From: an uncultured Chitinophagales bacterium
Lineage (GTDB): Bacteria > Bacteroidota > Bacteroidia > Chitinophagales > UBA2359
Assembly (NCBI GenBank): GCA_937927195.1
Contig: CALBCY010000094.1
Location: 16,117-80,116, forward strand
Direction: 5' to 3'
DNA length: 64,000 nucleotides
A program made the translations under genes and the position numbers. Numbering within the stretch: the stretch's first letter is position 1; the number at the start of each line of letters is the position of its first letter. Shown here one piece after another: positions 33,072 through 40,706 of the stretch. The notes below the pieces were generated by a model. That model worked only from the letters and a program-made list of their open reading frames with translations. It was not told the origin of the DNA and ran no database searches.

Positions 33072-34088
33072 TTAAAACTTCAAATTCAAAGATAAGCCAA
33101 GTTTGTTTCCGTGAAATTCATTTTGTTCAAAATAGGGATTGATGTTGAAGGATAAATCATCATTCATTTCATCCTCAAACTCAAAAAGGTGCCCGTCGAC
33201 AGTGGCATCGAGAATATTGGCAACATACCAGATTGTTGTAACAATTATACCTACTTCGAATTTGTTTCTAGAGTTTTCTCGCCATTGTAAAAGTGTGTTT
33301 CCATCACGTGTTGGGGAATCTGGAATGACGTTTTCGATTGGATAACTGGGATTGTTCCTGTTGATATAAGCATGCGTAAAGGCATTCATTTTTCTATAAT
33401 TGTCTCTGATGTACCAACCTCCTGCAAGCAGCCCACCATAAACTATTGGGATCTTCCAGTATTTTTTATTGTATGCTTGTCCCCAACCCGGTATAATGGC
33501 GGATCTAAAAGCAGACTTAACGGGAGAATGGGGGCGTTCCCTTTGTTTGATCAAATTACTCGTATATGCGTCAAGCAAATTAAAACTGTAAACCAATATT
33601 GTTCCAGCCAAGGCCATATTGTATTGTCTCTTTGCCTCAATTCTTTTGGTTAAAATTTGTGCATTCGAATCATCAAATGGACTGACATAATTCAAAGGAT
33701 CATTGATTCTGCTGAGATAATCTTCTCGATACAATTTGAAATCTTTTCTGAATCTAACAGTATAGACCAATCCGGTTGTAAACATTCCGGCATAAATCGG
33801 TGTCTTCCAATATTGTTTGTTGTAAGCTTGCCCAAAACCCGGATATAGTGCAGACCACATAATGGCCAATTGTGGTTTTCTTCTGTTTATTTTGGGGGCA
33901 CTACTCGTATCGGTTGCAAGACTGTCTAGATTAACAATCTGAATGGAATCGGTTGGGGGAATGCTGTCCATTTTGATCAACATGCTGTCCGTTTCCAAAC
34001 TTAGACTATCTGTTAGACCATCGGTCTGAGCAGTGAGCGTCAGAAGAAAGCAATTACAAATAAAAAGGATGGAAATTTTTCGAAGCAT
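33072..34088 (-). CDS. DUF5683 domain protein, exported
   Basis: A 338-residue protein with signal peptide (MLRKISILFICNCFLLTLTAQ), a Thr/Ser/Asp-rich spacer and a DUF5683 core. The core contains two copies of one unit: ALYPGFGQAYNKQYWKTPIY and, about 95 residues later, AIIPGWGQAYNKKYWKIPIV, each followed by a hydrophobic segment (YAGMFTTGLVYTVRF; YGGLLAGGWYIRDNYRKMN). This internal duplication suggests a paired membrane-associated hairpin. The C-terminus is a loop-rich tail ending LGLSLNLKF, beta-barrel-like. In Bacteroidota this gene usually sits between parB and dapB, as here; its job is unknown. It probably belongs to the parA-parB transcript (113 bases after parB). Confidence 0.85.
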   Translation of the reverse strand: MLRKISILFICNCFLLTLTAQTDGLTDSLSLETDSMLIKMDSIPPTDSIQIVNLDSLATDTSSAPKINRRKPQLAIMWSALYPGFGQAYNKQYWKTPIYAGMFTTGLVYTVRFRKDFKLYREDYLSRINDPLNYVSPFDDSNAQILTKRIEAKRQYNMALAGTILVYSFNLLDAYTSNLIKQRERPHSPVKSAFRSAIIPGWGQAYNKKYWKIPIVYGGLLAGGWYIRDNYRKMNAFTHAYINRNNPSYPIENVIPDSPTRDGNTLLQWRENSRNKFEVGIIVTTIWYVANILDATVDGHLFEFEDEMNDDLSFNINPYFEQNEFHGNKLGLSLNLKF

Positions 34089-34201
34089 ACTTAAAGAACG
34101 CAGGCTGAAATGTGATGGTCAATCTAATTAGCTGTTTTTTAATTGTTTTTAACGGGAAAATCCAATTTTTACAACAGATTCATCGGCTTATTTAAGATTT
34201 A

Positions 34202-35143
34202 CTACTCGTTTCTGAAGATATCAAGAATTCTATTGAAATCACTCTCAGAAACAAATGGAATTTTAAATTCACCTTTTTTCGAATTGGGGTTCAGTTTTAT
34301 ATTGATTTTTGTTTCAAATTGTTCTGATAGTTCCTCTTGTACTCTTTTGTATGCAGAAGGCAATGAATTGACTTTGGCTGCTATTCCAATATCATCTGTA
34401 CTTTTATAAGCTTTCACCCTTTGCTCCGTTTTACGGACAGACAATTTTTGATTGATTACTTCTTTGAAGATTCTCAATTGCCCAATTAAATCACCTTCCA
34501 GACTTAGCAAAGCTCTCGCGTGGCCCATGCTTATGTCTTGTTTCTTAACAGCCAATTGAATTTCAGGTGGTAATTTTAAAAGGCGCAAAAAATTGGTTAC
34601 CGAAGAACGTTCTTTCCCAACACGTTCTGAAAGTTCTTCATGAGTCAAACTACATTCTTCTAGCAATCTTTTATAAGAAAGAGAGACTTCTATAGCGTTT
34701 AAGTTTTCTCTTTGAATATTTTCGATCAGGGCAATTTCGAGCATTTCCTGATCATCAGCTTTTCTGATATAAGCAGGAATTTGTTCTAATCCAGCCAGCT
34801 TTGATGCACGCAATCTTCTTTCACCAGAAATAAGTTGATATTTGCCATCGCCCATGGCACGAACGGTGACAGGTTGAACAACTCCGTGAATGGAAATGCT
34901 GTTAGACAATTCCTGAAGGTGTTCATGATTGAAGTCTTTTCTAGGCTGAAATGGATTGACCTCAATGAGTTTGATGTTAATTTCACCGATGCTCAGATTG
35001 GGCGGAAGATCCTGTAAAGGTTCTACCTCCTTTCGGACTTTATCTTTCTCCTGATAATCGAATTTGGTCTCCGTATTGAGATTGCCACCTAGCAGCGCAT
35101 CCAGTCCTCTTCCAAGACCTCTAGTTACTTTTTTCTTGGACAT
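34202..35143 (-). CDS. parB: Chromosome partitioning protein ParB
   Basis: A 313-residue CTPase-type ParB/Spo0J. The N-terminus KKVTRGLGRGLDALLGG is typical of chromosomal ParB. The ParB nuclease-like CTP-binding domain has NPFQPRKDFNHEHLQELSNS, then GERRLRASKLAGLEQIPAYI and ALIENIQRENLNAIEVSLSY. The helix-turn-helix segment is EELSERVGKERSSVTNFLRL with MGHARALLSL. The C-terminal 60 residues carry the dimerisation domain. It binds parS and loads on the chromosome near the origin with ParA. Its ATG overlaps the parA stop (TAATG). I did not see a clear parS site (a TGTTNCACGTGNAACA-like palindrome) in the window, but I could not search systematically. Confidence 0.96.
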   Translation of the reverse strand: MSKKKVTRGLGRGLDALLGGNLNTETKFDYQEKDKVRKEVEPLQDLPPNLSIGEINIKLIEVNPFQPRKDFNHEHLQELSNSISIHGVVQPVTVRAMGDGKYQLISGERRLRASKLAGLEQIPAYIRKADDQEMLEIALIENIQRENLNAIEVSLSYKRLLEECSLTHEELSERVGKERSSVTNFLRLLKLPPEIQLAVKKQDISMGHARALLSLEGDLIGQLRIFKEVINQKLSVRKTEQRVKAYKSTDDIGIAAKVNSLPSAYKRVQEELSEQFETKINIKLNPNSKKGEFKIPFVSESDFNRILDIFRNE

Positions 35144-35934
35144 TATTGAGTTGTTTCAAGTTTTTCTTTAGGATTATTTTTAAGCATAAGCTCTTTGGCC
35201 AGATTTAAGTGGTTGGCTGCTCCTTTGCTATTAATATCGTACATAATAACTGTTTTTCCAAAACTTGGAGCTTCACTTAATCGAACATTTCTATGAATAA
35301 TGGTATCAAAAACAAGTCCTTTGAAATGTCTTTTCACATCTTCAACAACTTGATTGGACAATCTCAAGCGGCCATCATACATGGTCAATAAAATCCCTTC
35401 GATTACCAACCTCGGGTTCAATCTGGTTTGAACGATGGTAATGGTATTCAAGAGTTTGCCCAAGCCTTCCAATGCAAAATATTCACATTGTACAGGAATG
35501 ATGATTGAATCTGCTGCAGTTAAGGCATTTACCGTTATGATGCCCAATGAAGGAGCACAATCTATGATTATATAATCGTATTCATCTCGGATGCTTTCAA
35601 AGGCGCTTTTCATTATAAATTCTCGCTGATCGTGGTTGATAAACTCGATTTCAGCTCCTACTAAGTTAATGTGAGAAGGAATTAAATCGAGATTTGGAGA
35701 ATCCGTTTCCAAAGCACACTCTTGCGGAGTTGCTTTGTTTATAAGGCATTCATAAATGGTTTTGGTTACGATATTGGGATTGATGCCAACACCAGATGTT
35801 GAATTGGCCTGAGGATCTGCGTCTACAAGGAGCACCTTGTTTTCGAGTACACCAAGACTTGCGGCAAGATTTACAGAGGTGGTTGTTTTTCCAACTCCAC
35901 CTTTTTGATTAACTATAGCTATTATTCGTCCCAT
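35143..35934 (-). CDS. parA: Chromosome partitioning ATPase ParA (Soj)
   Basis: A 263-residue deviant Walker-type ATPase that positions the ParB-origin complex. [20 protein letters not shown] has the signature KGGVGKTT (Lys11 and Lys16), later [13 protein letters not shown] and [20 protein letters not shown] (Walker B). The ATG at 35934 is chosen; the open frame starts six codons earlier at TTG. The gene begins the run parA-parB-DUF5683-(dapB). TACCTTTT about 25 bases upstream of the start is a 7 of 8 match to the -7 element. There is no helix-turn-helix N-terminal extension, so it is the chromosomal (type Ib-like) short form. Confidence 0.96.
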   Translation of the reverse strand: MGRIIAIVNQKGGVGKTTTSVNLAASLGVLENKVLLVDADPQANSTSGVGINPNIVTKTIYECLINKATPQECALETDSPNLDLIPSHINLVGAEIEFINHDQREFIMKSAFESIRDEYDYIIIDCAPSLGIITVNALTAADSIIIPVQCEYFALEGLGKLLNTITIVQTRLNPRLVIEGILLTMYDGRLRLSNQVVEDVKRHFKGLVFDTIIHRNVRLSEAPSFGKTVIMYDINSKGAANHLNLAKELMLKNNPKEKLETTQ

Positions 35935-36102
35935 TCTGTCTATTCTATTCAAGTTTGAGGAAAAGGTAGTATTATATACTGAGCGAATAAAGATTTGTCC
36001 ATTACAGCTCAGAAATTCTGCTGTTTATGTGCAAATTAGTACATCCAAAGTCAGTTTTTCCTAATTCCGATATAAATATAAGGTAATTTGGCCTTTATTG
36101 GG

Positions 36103-36786
36103 TCAAACCTCTATGCTATCGCCAATATTAACAAGGATCAGCTCTTTTCCTTTTTCATTAAATGCCTGTTTGGCCTGATTATGGTCAATTTTTATAAAGC
36201 CAAATGTATCATAGTGAACGCCAATAATTTTATTGCATTCTATAAAATCTGAGGCAATAACAGCATCCTCTATTCCCATGGTAAAATTGTCTCCTATTGG
36301 TAAAATTGCAAAATCAAGTTTGCTCCACATTGGAATCAATTTCATATCCCACGTTAAGGCTGTATCTCCAGCAAAATAGAAACATCCTTCATCGTTGTCA
36401 ATGACGAAGCCAACAGGATTTCCACCATAAGTTCCATCGGGTAAAACGCTGGAATGGACGGCATTGACCATTCTCAGTCTTCCAAAATCGAAGTTCCAAA
36501 TACCTCCATGATTCATTGGATGGGATTTTTCATATTTGTGAACCTCATTGTACCAAGTTACGATTTCATAATTCGAAACAATGGTAGCCTCGTTGGATTT
36601 TGCCAATTTTAAAGCATCTTCTACATGATCACCATGACCATGCGAAATTAATATATAATCTGCTTTTATTGAATCAAGGTCAATATGTGAGGCCAGTGTA
36701 TTGCTTGTTATCATTGGATCAAAAAGTAGTGTTTTTCCTTTTGTCTCAATTGTAAAACACGATTGTCCGTAATAGGTAAATTTCAT
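36103..36786 (-). CDS. UPF0173-type metal-dependent hydrolase (metallo-beta-lactamase fold)
   Basis: A 227-residue cytoplasmic metallo-hydrolase. The metal-binding motif is LISHGHGDHVEDA (HxHxDH), followed by HPMNHGGIWNF, VNAVHSS, YFAGDTALTWDMK (the second metal ligand Asp) and VHYDTFGFIKID (last His). The sequence from MKFTYYGQSCFTIE onward fits the UPF0173 group, which includes L-ascorbate lactonase relatives; the substrate is unknown. TATCTTTG 12 bases before the start (36806-36799, minus strand) is a full -7 match. It does not overlap the par operon, which begins 169 bases downstream in the same direction. Confidence 0.9.
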   Translation of the reverse strand: MKFTYYGQSCFTIETKGKTLLFDPMITSNTLASHIDLDSIKADYILISHGHGDHVEDALKLAKSNEATIVSNYEIVTWYNEVHKYEKSHPMNHGGIWNFDFGRLRMVNAVHSSVLPDGTYGGNPVGFVIDNDEGCFYFAGDTALTWDMKLIPMWSKLDFAILPIGDNFTMGIEDAVIASDFIECNKIIGVHYDTFGFIKIDHNQAKQAFNEKGKELILVNIGDSIEV

Positions 36787-36798
36787 TTTTTTTTATTT

Positions 36799-36806
36799 CA
36801 AAGATA
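36799..36806 (-). promoter_or_regulatory. -7 promoter element of the UPF0173 gene
   Basis: TATCTTTG on the minus strand, full match to TAnnTTTG, with a TTG only 15 bases upstream (shorter than usual). Confidence 0.55.
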
Positions 36807-36957
36807 CAAAACTAATGGCATCAAAAATATGGGATTATATATGAAATAAAATGCTTTATGGAAAATATAAAATGCCTGATCGTTTCAATGATTGGTTTAT
36901 TCTTGTTTGACAGGGCTTATATTTTACGAACAACTTTATTCTTAGTATAAGAAAGCC

Positions 36958-36965
36958 TATTTTTG
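36958..36965 (+). promoter_or_regulatory. -7 promoter element of the FMN reductase gene
   Basis: TATTTTTG 19 bases before the ATG at 36985, full match to TAnnTTTG. No TTG was found at the expected upstream distance. Confidence 0.5.
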
Positions 36966-36984
36966 TAGACCAAATAAATAAAAT

Positions 36985-37509
36985 ATGATAACAGTCATTT
37001 CTGGAACGAACCGTTCCAACAGTAATACGATAAAAGTTGCTAGAAGATATTTCGAATACTTGGAGTTAAAAGGACAGGAAGTCAAACTATTGGACTTATG
37101 TACATTGCCTGCTGACTTTGTGCATTCCAAAATGTATGGTGAGCCAACAGAAGCATTTCACGAGATAGAGAAACAATTTCTGTATCCAGCTGAGAAATTT
37201 GTCATGGTCATGCCAGAATACAATGGTAGTTTTCCGGGTATTTTGAAATTATTGATCGACGGATCGGACATTAAAAAGGCATTTTACTTTAAGAAAGTCA
37301 GTCTTACTGGTGTTTCTTCGGGAAGAGCTGGTTGTTTGCGTGGATTGGATTCATTGACCAATATGCTCAACTACATCAAAATGGAAGTGCTATTAAATAA
37401 AATACCTATTTCAGGAATCGGTGCTTTGCTCGGCGAAGATGGAAGTTTTGCACATGAAGCAACACTGCAAGTAATGCATGAACAAATGGATCAGTTCATT
37501 GCGTATTAG
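36985..37509 (+). CDS. NADPH-dependent FMN reductase family protein
   Basis: A 174-residue flavodoxin-like reductase. The phosphate-binding motif is ISGTNRSNSNTIKVAR, the flavin-contacting block VMVMPEYNGSFPGILKLLID, then GVSSGRAGCLRGLDSLTNML. Members reduce FMN, quinones, azo dyes or chromate with NAD(P)H. There is no membrane segment. The gene has a TATTTTTG element 19 bases before the ATG. The first codons contain a perfect inverted pair TGGAACG/CGTTCCA (37002-37018) that follows from the coding motif and is not taken as an operator. Substrate unknown. Confidence 0.92.
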   Translation: MITVISGTNRSNSNTIKVARRYFEYLELKGQEVKLLDLCTLPADFVHSKMYGEPTEAFHEIEKQFLYPAEKFVMVMPEYNGSFPGILKLLIDGSDIKKAFYFKKVSLTGVSSGRAGCLRGLDSLTNMLNYIKMEVLLNKIPISGIGALLGEDGSFAHEATLQVMHEQMDQFIAY

Positions 37510-37696
37510 TAAATATTAAATTGTATCAAGTAGATACTAGAACATAGTATTCTAAACACAGTATTCTAAATTCTAAACATAGTACAGGCTATAAAGTATA
37601 AGACAGATTTTTGAAGGACGACCTAGAACGAACCAATTAGCAATCTTAATACTTAATAATTGATACTAAAGGTGAAGCGATTTAAAAAAGAAAGAC

Positions 37697-38926
37697 ATGA
37701 AAGATTTGAAAATAGGAATAATTCGTGAAGGGAAGAAACCTGCTGATTCACGTGTTCCATTGGTTCCAGAACAATGCAAATATTTAATTGATAAATATCC
37801 TTCGATTGATATTGTGATTCAGCCAAGTCCTGTTAGAAGTTATAAGGATGAAGAATATTTGGCATTGGGAATTCCTATGAACGAAGATTTATCTGATCGT
37901 GAAATTTTATTAGGGGTAAAAGAAGTTCCTATCGACCAATTGATTCCTAATAAGACTTATTTTTTCTTTTCTCATACTATAAAAGAACAAGTTTACAATC
38001 GCAAGCTGTTAAGGGCTATCTTGGAAAAGAACATCCGAATGATAGATTACGAAACTTTGGTGAATACCATTGGCAATAGAATCATTGGATTTGGCAGATA
38101 TGCCGGAATTGTTGGTGCACACAATGCTGTTCGTGCCTATGGATTAGGAAGTAAAAAGTTTGAATTAGAGGCTGCCTACAAATGCAAAGATTTTGAGGCA
38201 ATCAAGGAAATATATAAGGGCATAGAATGGCCTAATTTTAAAATAGTCAGCACTGGAACGGGTAAAGTTGCCAGAGGTGCTCAAGAGACATTGAAAGCGA
38301 TGGGTATCCGAGAGGTAAGCCGTGCAGAATTTGAAACAGAAGAGTTTGATGAGGCGGTTTTTGTGCATTTGACTTACGATAAAATGTACAAACGAAAGTC
38401 AGATGATGCTTATATTCAAACGGACTTTTTTGAAAACCCTGGTAATTATTATTGCGATTTCAGAAGCATAATGCGCGTAGCAGATATTTTCATTAATGGC
38501 ATTTATTGGGACAACAGAGGGCCTGTTTATTTCACCCAAGAAGACATGGCCGACTCAACCTTTAACATCAAGGTGATTTCGGATGTAACTTGCGATATCG
38601 CACCAGCTTCTTCTGTTCCTTCTACGCTAAGAGCGACAAAGATTGGAAATGACCTATTTGGGTATGATCCTATAACTGGAAGTGAAGTTGCAACATTTAC
38701 ACCAGGTAGTATTACCGTTATGTCGGTAGATAATTTACCCAACGAATTGCCGAGGGATGCCTCTTTAGACTTTGGTAAAATGTTAATGGATTCAGTTTTG
38801 AAAGAGCTGACCATAGAAGGAAGCCCTGTAATTGAAAAGGCAACAATAACCAAAGATGGAGAATTAACAGAGCTATTTTCCTATCTGCAGGATTACGTTG
38901 ATGGAGGAGGAGCCGAAGAGGAATAA
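37697..38926 (+). CDS. Alanine/saccharopine dehydrogenase-like NAD(P)-dependent oxidoreductase
   Basis: A 409-residue enzyme of the alanine dehydrogenase/PNT superfamily. The N-terminal domain begins IGIIREGKKPADSRVPLVPE, a pattern shared with lysine-forming saccharopine dehydrogenase (LYS1) and alanine dehydrogenase, and contains FFFSHTIKEQ and the block MIDYETLVN. The Rossmann motif is less regular: KIVSTGTGKVARGAQETLKA. The C-terminal part has ISDVTCDIAPASSVPSTLRA, resembling the SDxxxDxxG-SxP region of LYS1-like enzymes. Reaction is probably reversible oxidative deamination of an amino acid or saccharopine cleavage; I cannot choose. Spacer 37510-37696 contains CATAGTATTCTAAACA-type repeats near 37541-37585. 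Confidence 0.82.
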   Translation: MKDLKIGIIREGKKPADSRVPLVPEQCKYLIDKYPSIDIVIQPSPVRSYKDEEYLALGIPMNEDLSDREILLGVKEVPIDQLIPNKTYFFFSHTIKEQVYNRKLLRAILEKNIRMIDYETLVNTIGNRIIGFGRYAGIVGAHNAVRAYGLGSKKFELEAAYKCKDFEAIKEIYKGIEWPNFKIVSTGTGKVARGAQETLKAMGIREVSRAEFETEEFDEAVFVHLTYDKMYKRKSDDAYIQTDFFENPGNYYCDFRSIMRVADIFINGIYWDNRGPVYFTQEDMADSTFNIKVISDVTCDIAPASSVPSTLRATKIGNDLFGYDPITGSEVATFTPGSITVMSVDNLPNELPRDASLDFGKMLMDSVLKELTIEGSPVIEKATITKDGELTELFSYLQDYVDGGGAEEE

Positions 38927-39012
38927 TGCATATAGGAGAACAAAGCAGGAAGTAGACAAAAACAAGGACACAGAAGAAAGAAACAAGTACAATTAACAAG
39001 TACAATTAACAA

Positions 39013-39026
39013 TTGCCAATTGGCAA
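39013..39026. promoter_or_regulatory. Perfect palindrome upstream of the L,D-transpeptidase gene
   Basis: TTGCCAATTGGCAA (39013-39026), 79 bases before the ATG at 39105, preceded by two copies of AACAAGTACAATT (38982-38994, 38995-39007). Could be an operator; no regulator is adjacent. Confidence 0.35.
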
Positions 39027-39065
39027 GTACAGGGTACTGTGAAATCTTTGGACTATATACTTTAT

Positions 39066-39086
39066 ACTAAAAACTAAAAGCTAAGC
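39066..39086. repeat. Three heptads of the GCTAAAR family
   Basis: ACTAAAA, ACTAAAA, GCTAAGC in register, ending 18 bases before the L,D-transpeptidase start. A weak member of the repeat family described at 1690-1915. Confidence 0.5.
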
Positions 39087-39104
39087 GATTTAATACTTAA
39101 GAAC

Positions 39105-39902
39105 ATGAAATGGAGTCATCAAAGAAATCTATTGTTGCCAGTAGTGGTTTTCTTTGTGTTTCTTTTAGTTCCTTTATCGACCATTCCCAATAATCAATAT
39201 TCGGTAAAATATCAGCTTGATAAATTTGAAAGAGTTCGATTGGCTGAAGAAAGTTCTGCAGAAAATTGTCAGTCAATGTTTGCCAAGCGAGGCTTGTCGT
39301 TTCCTCATTCAAAAGTGTTTGTTCGAATATTTAAGTATGAAAATATTGTGGAGCTTTGGGCTTTTGACTCTAAAAAAAATAAATACCTGAAAATTAAGGA
39401 GTATCCAATTTGTTTTATTTCTGGCGATTTGGGGCCCAAAAGGCAAGAAGGAGACGGCCAGGTTCCAGAAGGATTTTATAGAATATCTCATTTTAATCCC
39501 AGCAGCAAATACCATCTTTCACTTCAAATTAATTATCCCAATGCTTCTGATAAAATCAGAACAAGCAATCCTGCCAAGCCCGGCAACCTGATTATGATTC
39601 ATGGAGATTGTGTATCAGCAGGTTGTGTTTCTATTCAGGATGACCCGATTGAGGAGTTTTATTGGATTTTGTTGAATGCAAGAGATGCAGGACAAAGGGA
39701 TATTCCTGTTCATGTTTTTCCTTGTAAAATGAGCAGCCTTCGATACAAGATAAAATGTTATTTGGAACGGGATAATTCTGGACTGTTGAGTTTTTGGGAA
39801 GAAATAAAAAGGGGATATGAGCATTTTGAAGAGCGCAAACAATTACCATCCATATCCGTAGAATCTGATGGAAGATACATTTTCGATACCAATAAAAGAT
39901 AG
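39105..39902 (+). CDS. L,D-transpeptidase (YkuD) family protein
   Basis: A 265-residue periplasmic enzyme. An N-terminal hydrophobic segment (LLLPVVVFFVFLLVPL) serves as signal or anchor. The YkuD catalytic domain is at about 65-220: VFVRIFKYENIVELWAFD, the substrate-side loop DGQVPEGFYRISHFNPSSKY, and the active site IHGDCVSAGCVSI with His166 and nucleophile Cys174. Such proteins form 3-3 peptidoglycan cross-links or attach proteins to the wall; the ErfK-like subgroup with a long insert, as here, is common in Bacteroidota and may also be an endopeptidase-like amidase. The next gene starts 2 bases after its stop, so the two are coupled. Confidence 0.9.
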   Translation: MKWSHQRNLLLPVVVFFVFLLVPLSTIPNNQYSVKYQLDKFERVRLAEESSAENCQSMFAKRGLSFPHSKVFVRIFKYENIVELWAFDSKKNKYLKIKEYPICFISGDLGPKRQEGDGQVPEGFYRISHFNPSSKYHLSLQINYPNASDKIRTSNPAKPGNLIMIHGDCVSAGCVSIQDDPIEEFYWILLNARDAGQRDIPVHVFPCKMSSLRYKIKCYLERDNSGLLSFWEEIKRGYEHFEERKQLPSISVESDGRYIFDTNKR

Positions 39903-39904
39903 TT

Positions 39905-40294
39905 ATGCGCCAAAACGACTATTTCAAAATTGCTATCGTTCTAATTCTTATTGGATGTTGTATGGTAAAATACCTAGGTTGCAATGAATTGCCTCCTGTT
40001 CAAGAAGAAGAACGTTTGGAAAAAGTGAAAAATACTGTTTTCGTTTTCCTTGAAGCATTGAAAAAAGAAGATATTTCATTAGCAGCAAGATATTCCTCAG
40101 AGAATGCTCTTGAATCTGCAATGGCTATACCAGTAGATCACATCGATCAGTTTTCAATCCATGACATAGACTCTGATAAAAAGACGGCTCAGGTTAGTAC
40201 AATGATCAATGAGCAACATGAAACGGAAGTCTATTTGCTAAGGACCAATGATGGATGGAAAGTGAATGGTTTGATAGGGAAAGAAAGCCTTTAA
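39905..40294 (+). CDS. Small exported protein with NTF2-like (DUF4878-like) pattern
   Basis: A 129-residue protein of unknown function. It starts with a hydrophobic segment (IAIVLILIGCCMVKYLGC) that may be a lipoprotein signal with Cys27 as acceptor. The rest resembles small NTF2-fold proteins of the DUF4878 type: TVFVFLEALKKEDISLAARY at the N-terminal helices, then strands in IHDIDSDKKTAQVSTMINEQ and ETEVYLLRTNDGWKVNGLIG. The domain usually binds small ligands or other proteins. It is translationally coupled to the L,D-transpeptidase (2-base spacing), which suggests an accessory role in wall remodelling. The family call is tentative. Confidence 0.65.
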   Translation: MRQNDYFKIAIVLILIGCCMVKYLGCNELPPVQEEERLEKVKNTVFVFLEALKKEDISLAARYSSENALESAMAIPVDHIDQFSIHDIDSDKKTAQVSTMINEQHETEVYLLRTNDGWKVNGLIGKESL

Positions 40295-40296
40295 CA

Positions 40297-40706
40297 AACA
40301 AGTTGTCTTATGTTTTTCTGAGTGGTTTGTAATTTTGAACCACATAGGACACATAGGACACATAGATTTTTTTTTGTACTATAAATTTTTGTAGTATTCC
40401 ACCTTGAGTATTTGCAATTTAATGGAGTAACAAACAAGGTGTCTTATGTTTTTCTGAGTGGTTTGTAATTTTGAACCACATAGGACACATAGGACACATA
40501 GATTTTTTTTATTGTACTATAAATTTTTGTAGTATTCTACCTTGAGCATTTGCAAATTAACGGAGTAAAAAACTAGGTGTCCTATGTTTTTCTGAGTGGT
40601 TTGTAATTTTGAACCACATAGGACACATAGGACACATAGATTTTTTTTATTGTACTATAAATTTTTGTACCATTCCACCTTGAGCATTTGCAACTTTAAC
40701 GAAGTA
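40297..40706. repeat. 136-138-bp tandem triplication of a gene 3' end and its hairpin
   Basis: Three copies (about 40297-40432, 40433-40569, 40570-40706) share GTGGTTTGTAATTTTGAACC (starting at 40322, 40458, 40596). Read on the minus strand, the copy nearest the gene contains the last codons of the T9SS gene and its 3' region; the two distal copies contain degraded versions of those codons with stops. Each carries a nested hairpin: outer GTGTC(C/T)TATG/CATAGGACAC and inner GTGGTT/AACCAC, plus a duplicated CATAGGACA. The pairing is perfect in the third copy. Confidence 0.9.

Noticed and set aside
37002..37018. Palindrome TGGAACG-AAC-CGTTCCA resembling the TetR operators at 5111 and 5141.
   Set aside because: It lies inside the coding start of the FMN reductase and encodes the conserved GTNRS motif; the spacer is 3 bases rather than 2, so it is probably coding coincidence.
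40297..40706. Possible CRISPR array from regularly spaced repeats.
   Set aside because: Units are long (136-138 bp), fully contiguous without unique spacers, and contain a gene 3' end; no cas genes.
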